Shown piece by piece: positions 23,553 through 31,151 of a stretch of DNA of 35,747 nucleotides. Every line of letters starts with the position of its first letter. Positions within the stretch are counted from its first letter, which is position 1. Source of the stretch: Chloroflexota bacterium (GTDB taxonomy: Bacteria; Chloroflexota; Anaerolineae; Epilineales; SHYO01); the NCBI GenBank assembly GCA_009692745.1, contig SHYO01000025.1, positions 1-35,747 of the forward strand. Reading direction: 5' to 3'. Made by a program: the position numbers and the translations under genes. The notes below the pieces were generated by a model, which was not told where the DNA came from, did no database searches, and worked only from the letters and a program-made list of their open reading frames with translations.

Positions 23553-24689
23553 CTTGCCTTCGGCCAACAACTCGGCGCGTTCAAAGTCTGGGACCCCCAC
23601 GGCCGGATCGTCTACTCCAAGGACCCGGAAAGTGTTGGCCAGGTATACGCGGTGCAGGGCGGTCTGGCGCAGGCTTGGGGCGGCAACGTGGCAGCGCGGA
23701 TCAGCAATTTGAAGGATGAGGAGAATGTGCTGGAGCGAGCGGGCCAATCCCGGTTGTTGGAGATGTACAGCCCGGTGCGTTTAGAAGGGACCGGCCGGAT
23801 CATCGCGGTAGCTGAATTCTACCTAAGGGTTGAGGATCTTGAGCAGGAGATTACTGTAGCCCAGCGCCGGAGTTGGCTGGTGGTAGGTGGTGCCACATTG
23901 GTGATGTATCTGTTGCTGATCGGGTTCGTGCGCCGCGCCAGCAATACGATCACCCGGCAGCAGACGGAGCTCAGCGCCCAAGTGGCACGGCTCACCGAAC
24001 TCCTGGCTCAGAATGATCTCCTACATTGGCGTGTCCAGGGAGCTGCCGCTCGCGCCGTAGACCTTAACGAACGCTTCCTACGCCGCATCAGCGCCGAGCT
24101 GCACGATGGACCGGCCCAGGACCTCAGCCTGGCCCTGCTACGGTTAGACCACGCCAGCGCTCACTGGAGTAACGGCGGCAGATCCAATGGAGATGGACCC
24201 CAGCCGGAAGGGGAGCTAGATATCATCCGGTCCTCCTTGGGCCATGCCATGTAGGAGCTGCGGGCGATTTCCGCCGGGCTGGGCTTGCCGGAACTGGACA
24301 ATCTAACCCTGGCTGAAACGGTGGTGCGCGCTGTACGAGCCCACGAACGACGTACCGGCAGCAAGGTCACAGTTAGCCTGGATGACCTACCGGAGCAAGC
24401 CCCCTTGCCGATCAAAATCACCATTTATCGGGTGATCCAGGAGGCCTTGAACAATAGCTACCGGCACGGAGGTGGAATGGATCAAAAAGCCCGCGTATCC
24501 GGCGAGGCAGACCAGGGGCCGGGATTTGAGACACAGAGCGTGGTGGGTTGGGATAACCACTTGGGGATTATAGGAATGCACGAACGGGTCGAAAGCCTGG
24601 GAGGACGATTTCACATTGAGAGCCAGCCGGGCCAGGGCACAAAGGTCATGGCCCGCATGTCACTGCAAGCCACGGGAGGGAACCTGTGA
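23553..24689 (+). pseudogene. Broken NarL-type sensor histidine kinase
   Basis: Reads from 23553, just after TAG, as the middle of an extracytoplasmic sensor (FKVWDPHGRIVYSKDPESVGQ). Then come a membrane segment (SWLVVGGATLVMYLLLIGFV), a coiled coil, the HisKA_3 box ISAELHDGPAQDL with the phospho-accepting His, and after it an in-frame TAG at 24252-24254 (GHAM-stop-ELRAISAGLGLPEL). The same frame continues without a shift through the HATPase domain: YRVIQEALNNSYRHGG (N box), a DQGPGFE box and LGIIGMHERVESLGG. So two lesions are visible: loss of the N-terminal first membrane segment, and the stop between dimerisation and ATPase domains. The product of a downstream GTG/ATG start could be an isolated ATPase domain. 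It overlaps the response regulator start by four bases. Confidence 0.75.
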
Positions 24690-25348
24690 GCGATAAAATC
24701 CAGATAGTGATTGTAGATGATCATCCGCTCTTCCGTGAGGGGGTAGTTCATACGCTCCAGGCTGAGGCGGATATCGAGGTGGTGGGAGAAGGGTCCAGAG
24801 CGGATGAGGCTATCCGCCTGGCCCAGGATCTGCTGCCTGATCTCATCCTGCTGGATATCACCATGCCTGGCGGCGGCATCAATGCCGCCCGGGCCATTGC
24901 CACCGCTTGCCCCGTCACCCGCATTGTGATGCTGACTGTATCTGAAGCGGAGGAAGATGTCACAGCGGCGCTTAGGGCCGGGGCGCGGGCCTATATCCTG
25001 AAAGGCGTCTCATCCCGCGAGCTGGTGCGTATTCTACGGGACGTCTATACGGGCGATGGATACGTCACACCCATCCTGGCGGCCAGTTTGCTCTTTGAGA
25101 TGACCAACCCGGCCGCTGGATCGCGCCCACCGGCCAGCCTATTGGACGATTTGACCGAGCGGGAACGGCAGATCCTGGAGCTGGTGGCCGCCGGCCAGAG
25201 CAATAAGGAGATCGGCCAGCAGCTTTTCCTCAGCGAGAAAACGATCAAGCATCACATGACGAATATCTTGCAAAAACTCCAGGTGCGGAATCGGGTAGAA
25301 GCGGCCTTGCTGGCCCAACGTGGCTCCACTCCGGAGGCCAAGCGGTAA
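24686..25348 (+). CDS. NarL/FixJ-family response regulator
   Basis: A 220-residue two-component regulator. The receiver domain (4-120) has the acidic pair in IVDDHP, phospho-acceptor Asp in LLDITMP, Thr in MLTVS and Lys in YILKG. The C-terminal LuxR-type helix-turn-helix (~152-210) reads LTERERQILELVAAGQSNKEIGQQLFLSEKTIKHHMTNIL. The GTG start overlaps the kinase stop (GTGA) and has GGGAGG five bases upstream. All key residues are present although its partner kinase is broken, so it may now be orphaned or phosphorylated by another kinase. The 3' end overlaps the antisense membrane protein gene by 97 bases. Confidence 0.92.
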   Translation: MSDKIQIVIVDDHPLFREGVVHTLQAEADIEVVGEGSRADEAIRLAQDLLPDLILLDITMPGGGINAARAIATACPVTRIVMLTVSEAEEDVTAALRAGARAYILKGVSSRELVRILRDVYTGDGYVTPILAASLLFEMTNPAAGSRPPASLLDDLTERERQILELVAAGQSNKEIGQQLFLSEKTIKHHMTNILQKLQVRNRVEAALLAQRGSTPEAKR

Positions 25349-25887
25349 AGGTGATTGGGATCGAACAGGCCACACACAGAGGTGACGAACATCCTTAAAC
25401 TTCTAGCCAAAATCGAAAGGCAAAGGGCTGCCGCAGGGTCAAAACGCCGCGCGGCGCCCTCCAGCGCATAGACCTTGTAAGAAACGCCGCTCCAGGGTTG
25501 GGTCCAGAAAGCCATGACCCCTTGCTGGGCCAGGGCCGTCTTGGCTCTTTGTATCATAAAGTCTTGCACCAGGCGAGTACTCTCGCACGGCAGCCGGGGC
25601 AGGATGGACTCCACAGCACCCGGCATGAAATAGGCGAACAGGTAGATGGCGATTCCCCCGAGCGCAGAGCCTAACACCGCCGCACCCAGGATTTTCCAAT
25701 ACCTGCGCCGCCCTCCTATTGCTACGGGAAACAGGAGAGCATCCGGGATGATAGGCCATACAATGGCTTCGGCCACAGCCCACAAGAACATCAAGGTTAA
25801 ACCCTTGCGGGAACCGCAGAACCCTTGCCATCGATCGAAGGCCGCTCGGTTGAGTGCTTGCTCTTTTGTGACACTAATTTCACCCAT
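25252..25887 (-). CDS. VTT/YqaA-like small membrane protein, probably altered at its C-terminus
   Basis: A 211-residue frame with membrane segments LMFLWAVAEAIVWPIIPDALLFPVAI, ILGAAVLGSALGGIAIYLFAYF and LCLSILARSLRMFVTSVCGLF. AEAIVWPIIPD, GSALGG and TQPWSGVSYKVYAL match DedA/VTT-like (YqaA-type) membrane proteins. After SVCGLF the family normally has another membrane helix. Here the frame runs into the antisense of the response regulator and ends in a polar, unrelated tail (from FDPNHLYRLASG), so the true gene appears cut near 25355. It contains GCGAGAGTACTCGC (25574 region), a variant of the dispersed CTGAGAGTACTCAG repeat, in the same frame (EST). There is no evident ribosome binding site. 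Confidence 0.6.
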   Translation of the reverse strand: MGEISVTKEQALNRAAFDRWQGFCGSRKGLTLMFLWAVAEAIVWPIIPDALLFPVAIGGRRRYWKILGAAVLGSALGGIAIYLFAYFMPGAVESILPRLPCESTRLVQDFMIQRAKTALAQQGVMAFWTQPWSGVSYKVYALEGAARRFDPAAALCLSILARSLRMFVTSVCGLFDPNHLYRLASGVEPRWASKAASTRFRTWSFCKIFVM

Positions 25888-26036
25888 TTAAGCAGGCATA
25901 ACCTCACATTTCTGTGTGATGACCCAAACAAATTAGTGGGGATAGGTCATCCATTCATGACACCAGTTGCATCATTGAAAATATCTTAGTCGAAAATTTG
26001 CTCAGGTCAAGAGGACCAGTCGAACTATACGCCATC

Positions 26037-26065
26037 TTGACACTTTAGTGTCAAAACACTATGCT
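26037..26065 (+). promoter_or_regulatory. Promoter with overlapping operator for the first RHH antitoxin
   Basis: TTGACA (26037-26042), a 17-base spacer and TATGCT (26060-26065). The -35 box begins the perfect dyad TTGACACTTTAGTGTCAA (26037-26054; 8-bp arms, 2-base centre), so a bound dimer would block polymerase. This fits autoregulation by the ribbon-helix-helix antitoxin 21 bases downstream. Confidence 0.65.
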
Positions 26066-26085
26066 TGCTCTACGGAGGTGCATCT

Positions 26086-26403
26086 ATGGGAAAAACCCGT
26101 ATCCAAGTTTATGCCGATCCAGAGACCAAACGGCGCATCGAATTAGCTGCGGCCAAACGCGAGATAGCGGTGACGGAATATTGTCTGGAGGCTATTAAGC
26201 AGCAACTGTTGGAAGATGATATACTGGAGGCGGAACAGATTGAGATTCCCGTGAAAAAAACCAAGGATACCGACCTCATCGCGGAGCTTGAGGCTTTGCA
26301 CGCAGACATCCTGGCCTACCGGGGGGGCAAACCCGTGGAAATTGATGCCGTGATCGACCAACTCCGCGAGGAACGGGACTATGAACTCACCGGTTTGCGT
26401 TGA
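26086..26403 (+). CDS. Ribbon-helix-helix antitoxin-like protein, copy 1
   Basis: A 105-residue protein with the N-terminal RHH signature: strand TRIQVYADPE, then helices TKRRIELAAAKREIAVTEYCLEAIKQQL, as in DUF1778/CopG-type antitoxins. The C-terminal half (KKTKDTDLIAELEALHADILAYRGGKP) is the likely toxin-neutralising tail. GGAGGTG lies five bases before ATG 26086. A PIN-domain toxin frame starts inside its 3' end (23-base overlap) but is broken, leaving this antitoxin without a toxin. It is closely related to the protein at 30258-30575 (same length, mostly identical in the first 50 residues). Confidence 0.75.
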   Translation: MGKTRIQVYADPETKRRIELAAAKREIAVTEYCLEAIKQQLLEDDILEAEQIEIPVKKTKDTDLIAELEALHADILAYRGGKPVEIDAVIDQLREERDYELTGLR

Positions 26404-26539
26404 CGCCAATCTGATTGTTCGTGCTCTGATACCCGGGCAGCAGTGCGACAGCGCACCATTTGTACCTTTCTCCATATATGCTATAATTACCCTTATTAAG
26501 GCAACTGCCATAATAGCGCCACACAAGAAACGCACATAA
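26381..26539 (+). pseudogene. Truncated PIN-domain (VapC-like) toxin, copy 1
   Basis: Starting with an ATG overlapping the antitoxin by 23 bases, the frame reads MNSPVCVDANLIVRALIPG, the first strand of a PIN domain with its first catalytic Asp (VDAN). After about 20 codons the sequence loses all resemblance and stops at TAA 26537. The remaining ~120 residues with the other acidic residues are absent. The promoter for the next toxin-antitoxin pair lies within this remnant. Confidence 0.6.
26460..26487 (+). promoter_or_regulatory. Promoter of the YefM-RelE pair
   Basis: TTGTAC (26460-26465), a 16-base spacer and a perfect TATAAT (26482-26487), giving a leader of roughly 125 bases before the antitoxin ATG. 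Confidence 0.55.
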
Positions 26540-26617
26540 CTGAAACACAGCCAGCCGAAACACAGACGCACAACACGCACACGAAGCGCAGAAAATCGAA
26601 ACGAGGAGTAACAAACG

Positions 26618-26899
26618 ATGAGCCCAATCACGATCAGCGCAATGGCTTTGCGCGACCAGATCGGAGATATCCTCAATAGGGTACTTTATGCCGGCGATAG
26701 GTTCATTATCGAGCGTCGGGGCACTCCAGTAGCTGCGGTTATCAGTATTGAGGAGCTGCGGCGCCTGGAGCAGTTGGAAGACGAGCGCGATAATGAGATC
26801 TTGCGCATGGCTAAGGAACTAGCCGCACAGCGGGACCCGGTCCCGATGGAGGAACTCCTCAACCGGTATGAAAAACTACACGGAGAAAGGCTAGAGTAA
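26618..26899 (+). CDS. Phd/YefM-type antitoxin
   Basis: A 93-residue antitoxin. Residues 1-55 match the Phd/YefM DNA-binding fold: ITISAMALRDQIGDILNRVLYAGDRFIIERRGTPVAAVISIEEL. The charged C-terminal tail (DERDNEILRMAKELAAQRD) would wrap the toxin. GAGGAG lies nine bases before ATG. The toxin gene starts six bases after its stop. It should repress its own promoter together with the toxin. Confidence 0.88.
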   Translation: MSPITISAMALRDQIGDILNRVLYAGDRFIIERRGTPVAAVISIEELRRLEQLEDERDNEILRMAKELAAQRDPVPMEELLNRYEKLHGERLE

Positions 26900-26905
26900 C
26901 CTGGA

Positions 26906-27196
26906 ATGCGTCCTTATGCTGTTGTGGTTGACCTGGACGTCCTTGATGAGTTGGATGATGTTAAGCGATATCCGGCGAAAATCGCTCGCCAGATCCTGAT
27001 TAAAATTCTGGCGCTTGCCAGTAATCCGTATCCATCAGATGGGAAAAAGATTCGAGAGGGCTGCCAGGTAGATTCGGGTGAGTACCGCATCTATTACCAT
27101 GTGGACGAAGAGACTCACTTCGTTACTGTCCTACTCGTGGGCAAGCGGAATGATGATGAGGTTTACCAGCGGTTGAGGCGCAAGCTGGGGTGGTAG
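26906..27196 (+). CDS. RelE/ParE-family toxin
   Basis: A 96-residue toxin of the RelE/ParE superfamily: DVLDELDDVKRYPAKIARQILIKI (helical hairpin), then ASNPYPSDGKKIREGCQVDSGEYRIYYHVDEETHFVTVLLVGKRNDDEVYQRL with the typical G-x-YRI-x-Y strand and the V-x-V-G-K-R ending. RelE-type members cut mRNA on the ribosome, ParE-type members inhibit gyrase. The basic GKR and late Tyr favour RelE, though this is not certain. It appears intact and is paired with the antitoxin directly upstream. Confidence 0.85.
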   Translation: MRPYAVVVDLDVLDELDDVKRYPAKIARQILIKILALASNPYPSDGKKIREGCQVDSGEYRIYYHVDEETHFVTVLLVGKRNDDEVYQRLRRKLGW

Positions 27197-27279
27197 CGCC
27201 CTGGCAGATAGGAAGCACATCAATTTTAATACAAAGCGGAATAGTCCAGCTTTGAGGACGGAGCTGGCGGAGGATTAGG

Positions 27280-27840
27280 ATGCCAACAAAGAAAACCGAT
27301 GACAGTCTTATCTACCAACTGAAGGTTACCCTGAAAGGAAGCAAGCCCCCGATCTGGCGTCGAATTCAGGTGCGAGGCAGTACGACGCTGGCCAAATGCC
27401 ACATGATTCTCCAGATCGTCATGGGCTGGACCGATTCTCACCTCCACCAGTTCGACGTGGGCGGCGTCTATTACGGGACGCCCGACTCGGATTGGGGTGA
27501 GGATATCAAAAACGAGCGCCGGGTGAAACTTGAGCAGATCGTCTCTGCGGTCAAGGATCGCTTTGTCTACGAATATGATTTCGGTGATAGCTGGGAGCAC
27601 CAGATCGTGGTCGAGAAGATCCTGGCGCCCGAGCCTGGTGTTCACTACCCGATCTGCCTGACGGGCAAGCGCGCCTGCCCACCAGAGGATGTCGGCGGGA
27701 TCTGGAGCTATCCCGAGTTCCTTGAGGCGATCCGCAATCCGGAGCACCCTGAACACGAGGAGATGCTGGAATGGATCGGTGATGGGTTCGACCCGCAGGC
27801 GTTTGATCCCGAGGCTGTCAACCGGGTACTGAAGCGCTGA
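27280..27840 (+). CDS. Plasmid pRiA4b ORF-3-like protein
   Basis: A 186-residue member of the pRiA4b ORF-3 family: YQLKVTLKGSKPPIWRRIQV, TTLAKCHMILQIVMGWTDSHLHQFDVGGVYYG, then FVYEYDFGDSWEHQIVVEKIL and CLTGKRACPPEDVGGIWSYPEFLEAI. All family blocks are present and in order, so it is complete. The molecular function is not known; the family is common on plasmids and in mobile or accessory regions. GGAGG lies seven bases before ATG. It follows the RelE pair by 83 bases. Confidence 0.88.
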   Translation: MPTKKTDDSLIYQLKVTLKGSKPPIWRRIQVRGSTTLAKCHMILQIVMGWTDSHLHQFDVGGVYYGTPDSDWGEDIKNERRVKLEQIVSAVKDRFVYEYDFGDSWEHQIVVEKILAPEPGVHYPICLTGKRACPPEDVGGIWSYPEFLEAIRNPEHPEHEEMLEWIGDGFDPQAFDPEAVNRVLKR

Positions 27841-27939
27841 TGATGGACCAAGCGATGGCCGCAGCAGCGTCTGGACACTCACACGACCTGGAAGCGGCCA
27901 TTGCTGAGTTCCTGCACAGGTGCTATGCGGCGCGTGTGG

Positions 27940-29472
27940 TTATCGGTTGTTTTCTCTCCACGCTAAGGCCAGCCCACCGTATTCAGGACTCATATAACGA
28001 GGGGTGTATTTCATGGTGCCCAGGTCCAGGCGATGCCCAGCGACGCGGCCGAACTGCATCGTCAGGCCGGGGTGCCTGGTAAGCAATGCCTGCCAGACCC
28101 GGTAAAGCCCCTGGTAATGGGCGAATTGGCGCTTACCTGTCGGATCCTCGCGCTGCCAGACCGGCCCTGGCGCGACATCCATCTCCCAGTGGAGGTAGGC
28201 CAAGGTATACCGGTCAATCAGGTCACTGACCAACTGGATCATGTACTCCGCGGCCTGCGGCAGCCCATAGTTGAGCAGGCGAGAGCCGGGCGGCATCCAC
28301 GGGCCGGTATCTCCCGGATAGAAGAACTCGGGATGTTGGCGGAGGAGTTTGGTATTTTCGGCGGCGCACTCCCCATCGAAGAAGAGGCCGAATCCCATAC
28401 CCCTGGAGCGGACGTGCGCGGAAAGGGCCGCCACACCGTGCGGCATTCTGGCAAGGTCCGGTTCCCAGTTGCCGATGGCGGCCGGATGCGGGCCGAACCA
28501 CTCCGAATCGAAAACGAAAAACTCCGCGCCTAGCTCCGCCGCTGCGTCAGCCTGGCGATAGATGTCTGCTTCGGTGTAAGAGCGGATGCCGGGCCACTGT
28601 ACGCACACGACCGGTAGCGCTATCGGGGCATCGCTGCGCTTGGGCGTTATGCGCGCGGTGATGTAACGCCGTAAGGCGTTGCTGCCCACCTCGAAGCCGC
28701 CCTCAAAAAATCCTAGATGTATGGTGGGAAGCTCAAAGGTTTCTCCCGGCTCGAGCACCAGGCCGGTGACTATCGGACCGATGTCGATTTCCAGGCCCGG
28801 AGGATATTCTCTGCGGTTCTGGGGATCCCCGCCGTCCCGGCGATGTTGTCCGGGAGCACGCAGCTTCGCCTGCCACGTGCCGGACCACTCCATGCCAAAA
28901 AACAACCCCGGCGCGTCCCAAGCCGGCCCGGCGGCGACCATCACGATGGGCAAGTCCTGTCTCGACGACAGGCCATCCTCCGGGCCGGAAGAGAGGGTCA
29001 CGCCATGGTTGGGCAGCGGCATATCCCAGCGGGTCCAATAGGCATCCCTGCCGGGATAGCCAACGGCATCGGAGTACCCACCGCCAGCGCAGCTCATAAT
29101 GCGCGCCGGACCTGGCAAATCGACAAGTTTCAGGGAAAGAGCGGAGAGTCGCGAAAACGGCTGCGATGGCTTGGTGGAAAGATTGGTGAGAGACACCTGG
29201 CTGGTCGCCACACCATAAGTCGGGGCCAGTTGCACCCGCAAAACCGCTTTCAGCTCCGTCCCGGACGCGTAGGTGAAGGTCCACCTGTCCGCAGCCTCTT
29301 CATCTACAGCATTCAGCAGCCACGGGCACGCTCGGCCTGCTTGTTCAGCCGCGAAACCGGGACCTGGCACCACTGCTTTCCTGAGATCTGCAGCAGCCAG
29401 GTACACCAAAGCATCACTGGCAGCTACCGGTTTGGGCATGCTTTTCTCATCTTTACCAGGGTATACATTCAT
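27940..29472 (-). CDS. GH36-like alpha-galactosidase homologue, shortened at the C-terminus
   Basis: A 510-residue protein resembling GH36/GH31-clan enzymes: an N-terminal beta-sandwich (to ~270), then a (beta/alpha)8 barrel beginning PVVCVQWPGIRSYTEADI. In the barrel, FFVFDSEWFG and GFGLFFDGECAAENTKLLRQHPE are family-typical. Where GH36 has KWDMN with the nucleophile Asp, this reads YLHWEMDVAP; where the acid/base WxSD lies, it reads YMSPEYGG. Both catalytic positions therefore look altered. The frame stops 12 residues later, without the C-terminal sandwich (family length ~700), so it is probably truncated or decayed. The start is uncertain: neither ATG 29472 nor MPKP twelve codons later has a good ribosome binding site. 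Confidence 0.6.
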   Translation of the reverse strand: MNVYPGKDEKSMPKPVAASDALVYLAAADLRKAVVPGPGFAAEQAGRACPWLLNAVDEEAADRWTFTYASGTELKAVLRVQLAPTYGVATSQVSLTNLSTKPSQPFSRLSALSLKLVDLPGPARIMSCAGGGYSDAVGYPGRDAYWTRWDMPLPNHGVTLSSGPEDGLSSRQDLPIVMVAAGPAWDAPGLFFGMEWSGTWQAKLRAPGQHRRDGGDPQNRREYPPGLEIDIGPIVTGLVLEPGETFELPTIHLGFFEGGFEVGSNALRRYITARITPKRSDAPIALPVVCVQWPGIRSYTEADIYRQADAAAELGAEFFVFDSEWFGPHPAAIGNWEPDLARMPHGVAALSAHVRSRGMGFGLFFDGECAAENTKLLRQHPEFFYPGDTGPWMPPGSRLLNYGLPQAAEYMIQLVSDLIDRYTLAYLHWEMDVAPGPVWQREDPTGKRQFAHYQGLYRVWQALLTRHPGLTMQFGRVAGHRLDLGTMKYTPRYMSPEYGGLALAWRENNR

Positions 29473-29651
29473 TGGATATAAATCGCGTGGTCTTACGCCT
29501 GAGGATCTGGCGCTGTGAAACCATCATCTTAATCGATAATTGACAAACAGGCATTTTTGTGATAAAGTTCCTTCTGAAGATCGGGTGGTCGAGTGCGCTA
29601 TTGACTTCGCGTCAGTAAGCTCCTTGATATATGTCCTTCTGGGAACCCCGA

Positions 29652-30122
29652 TCATTTCTTTTTGCCCCAGACTGCCTGAATCTCACTCAAGGCGATACGC
29701 CGCTCTGCCTCTCCTTTCTCAAAAATACTCCTGGCTAAACGATCAGCACCTGACCCTCTGACCTCCTGGAAGCTAATGAAGCTTCCCCGCAATGCTGGGT
29801 TCTCTCGGTGCAAAAAGTGCAATAACCAGCTTTTGATCTCCTTTTCACTTTCCTCTCCTGGATAGTCTTTGTCAATGATGATGTACTCGATTTCCTCTAA
29901 ATGGGGGCGAACGAGGAGGTAGATCAGAAGGGCGAATAAAAGGTATAGATAAAACGCCGGTTTGCGATTGGGGTATCGGACTTTAAGCCACTCCCTGACT
30001 TCTCGTTTCGTCCTACTGTTTATCAGGAAAGAACCTGTGATACCATCGGAGAACACTACGGCGGTGTTTTTACTCCACTGTTCTACTTTTGCACTCAGGT
30101 CAATGCGGACGGTATGCGGCAT
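29652..30122 (-). CDS. Hypothetical protein with a hydrophobic helix
   Basis: A 156-residue protein I do not recognise. Residues 1-30 (VRIDLSAKVEQWSKNTAVVFSDG) form strands, 55-70 (FYLYLLFALLIYLLVRP) a hydrophobic helix, and the rest is charged: EYIIIDKDYPGEESEKEIKSWLLHFL, then SFQEVRGSGADRLARSIFEKGEAERRI. The second half has an 'IDKDYPG...EIK..L' pattern with conserved-looking acids, so an enzyme or nuclease fold is possible, but I cannot name it. It has a good promoter (30130-30159) placed so close to the ATG that the mRNA would be almost leaderless. It lies between the glycosidase and the second RHH antitoxin, divergent from the latter. Confidence 0.55.
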   Translation of the reverse strand: MPHTVRIDLSAKVEQWSKNTAVVFSDGITGSFLINSRTKREVREWLKVRYPNRKPAFYLYLLFALLIYLLVRPHLEEIEYIIIDKDYPGEESEKEIKSWLLHFLHRENPALRGSFISFQEVRGSGADRLARSIFEKGEAERRIALSEIQAVWGKKK

Positions 30123-30129
30123 GGGGGAT

Positions 30130-30159
30130 ATTATACTGTTTAAGGCTTATTAGCTTCAA
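30130..30159 (-). promoter_or_regulatory. Promoter giving a near-leaderless mRNA for the 156-residue protein
   Basis: On the minus strand TTGAAG (30159-30154), an 18-base spacer and perfect TATAAT (30135-30130), only seven bases before the ATG at 30122. No ribosome binding site exists in this gap. Confidence 0.6.
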
Positions 30160-30257
30160 CTTTGCTTTTGTCTCCTAGCAGTGCCTTCCAAACTTTCACG
30201 CTGTTTTCCTATTGAAAGGATTGGCAAAATGGTATATTTGATGTCGGAGGTATATCT

Positions 30258-30575
30258 ATGGGGAGAAAGCGTATTCAAGTCTATATCGATCCAGAAACCA
30301 AACGGCGCATTGAGTTGGCGGCTGCCAAACGCCAGATGGCCGTGACGGAATATTGTCTGGAGGCCATCAAGCAACAGTTGCTGAAGGATGATATGCTGAA
30401 AGCAGACCCGTTGGAAATACCGGTGCGTAAAACCAAGGGGGCCGATCTCATCACTGACTTGCGTTCACTGCACGCCAGGATTCTAGCAGACCGCCAGGGA
30501 GAGCCAATCGACGTAGATACCATCCTGGAGCAGATGCGTGATGAACGAGAGGATGAAATCCTTGGTCTGCGTTGA
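30258..30575 (+). CDS. Ribbon-helix-helix antitoxin-like protein, copy 2
   Basis: A 105-residue paralogue of the protein at 26086-26403: RKRIQVYIDPETKRRIELAAAKRQMAVTEYCLEAIKQQLL is nearly the same in both, while the C-terminal toxin-binding half (TKGADLITDLRSLHARILADRQ) diverges more, as expected for antitoxins adapted to different toxins. GGAGG lies seven bases before ATG. The TTGACACT dyad found before copy 1 is absent here. The toxin frame overlapping its end by 23 bases is destroyed. Confidence 0.75.
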   Translation: MGRKRIQVYIDPETKRRIELAAAKRQMAVTEYCLEAIKQQLLKDDMLKADPLEIPVRKTKGADLITDLRSLHARILADRQGEPIDVDTILEQMRDEREDEILGLR

Positions 30576-30850
30576 TGCCAACTTTATCCTGCGTACCTGG
30601 TAGCTGATCGCTTCAGCACTGTGGCGGAAAGCCGTTAGTCACCTGGTTAGCGCAGGATGCCACCCTGATCGTACCCTTCCTGTTGGCTTTTGAGGTGACT
30701 GCCACGCTGCGCCGGATGGTCTACTAAAGGGCTATCCCGCAGATGCGCGAGGAAGAAGCCATAGCTGAATTCTGGCGCATCCCGTTGAGGCTCTCGATGA
30801 TGGTGTCATCTGGGAAGCCTATATGCACATAACGCAGAGGTCGGAGGGTT
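30553..30850 (+). pseudogene. Degraded PIN-domain (VapC-like) toxin, copy 2
   Basis: Begins MKSLVCVDANFILRTW and hits TAG at 30601. A second frame from about 30656 reads DATLIVPFLLAFEVTATLRRMVY (typical PIN second block), hits TAA at 30725, then continues AIPQMREEEAIAEFWRIPLRL. At least two stops and one frameshift are therefore visible, while much of the domain can still be traced up to about 30850. The start overlaps the antitoxin by 23 bases, exactly as in copy 1. Confidence 0.7.
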
Positions 30851-30912
30851 GCAGTGGAAAAAGTTAAGACGGATAAATGTCTTCTCCCGCTCCAAGTCTG
30901 TCATATTGTTAC

Positions 30913-31055
30913 GGTTGCCTGGTTGCCTCATTTTTCGAGTAGCACACCCTATCTCTGGAGGCATTTCTCTCCCCTTTTTCTACGGTAAAAAGAGGGGTGC
31001 GCGGAGATCTCACGTGAAAAGGGTGTTATTGGGAAAATCAGGCAACCAGGCAGCC
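30913..31055. mobile_element. MITE-like nested hairpin element
   Basis: A 143-base element with near-perfect 24-base terminal inverted repeats: left GGTTGCCTGGTTGCCTCATT..., right ending AGGCAACCAGGCAGCC. Inside are a second pairing (ACACCC/GGGTGT) and a central stem (CCCCTTTTTCTAC with GGTAAAAAGAGGGG). The whole can fold into one long stem. It has no coding capacity. It resembles a small non-autonomous transposon or a structured RNA. A shorter relative with the same ends lies at 31152-31204. Confidence 0.5.
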
Positions 31056-31151
31056 GGCGGGGATATACCCCTATGATTAAGCCCTGTCCTGGGCAAGCCT
31101 CGCACGAAATCACCCTTTTTCCTGCTCTCCGGTAGCTCTCGGCTCTGCTGC

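Noticed and set aside
23538..23747. Longer version of the cupredoxin frame, starting upstream at 23747
   Set aside because: The extra 70 codons are exactly antisense to the kinase and would bury the lipoprotein signal peptide internally.
27840..28082. 80-codon plus-strand frame whose ATG overlaps the stop of the pRiA4b ORF-3-like gene (TGATGATG)
   Set aside because: From 27940 on it is antisense to the glycosidase and reads as low-complexity shadow. The first 33 codons could be the 5' scrap of a lost gene, but nothing identifies it.
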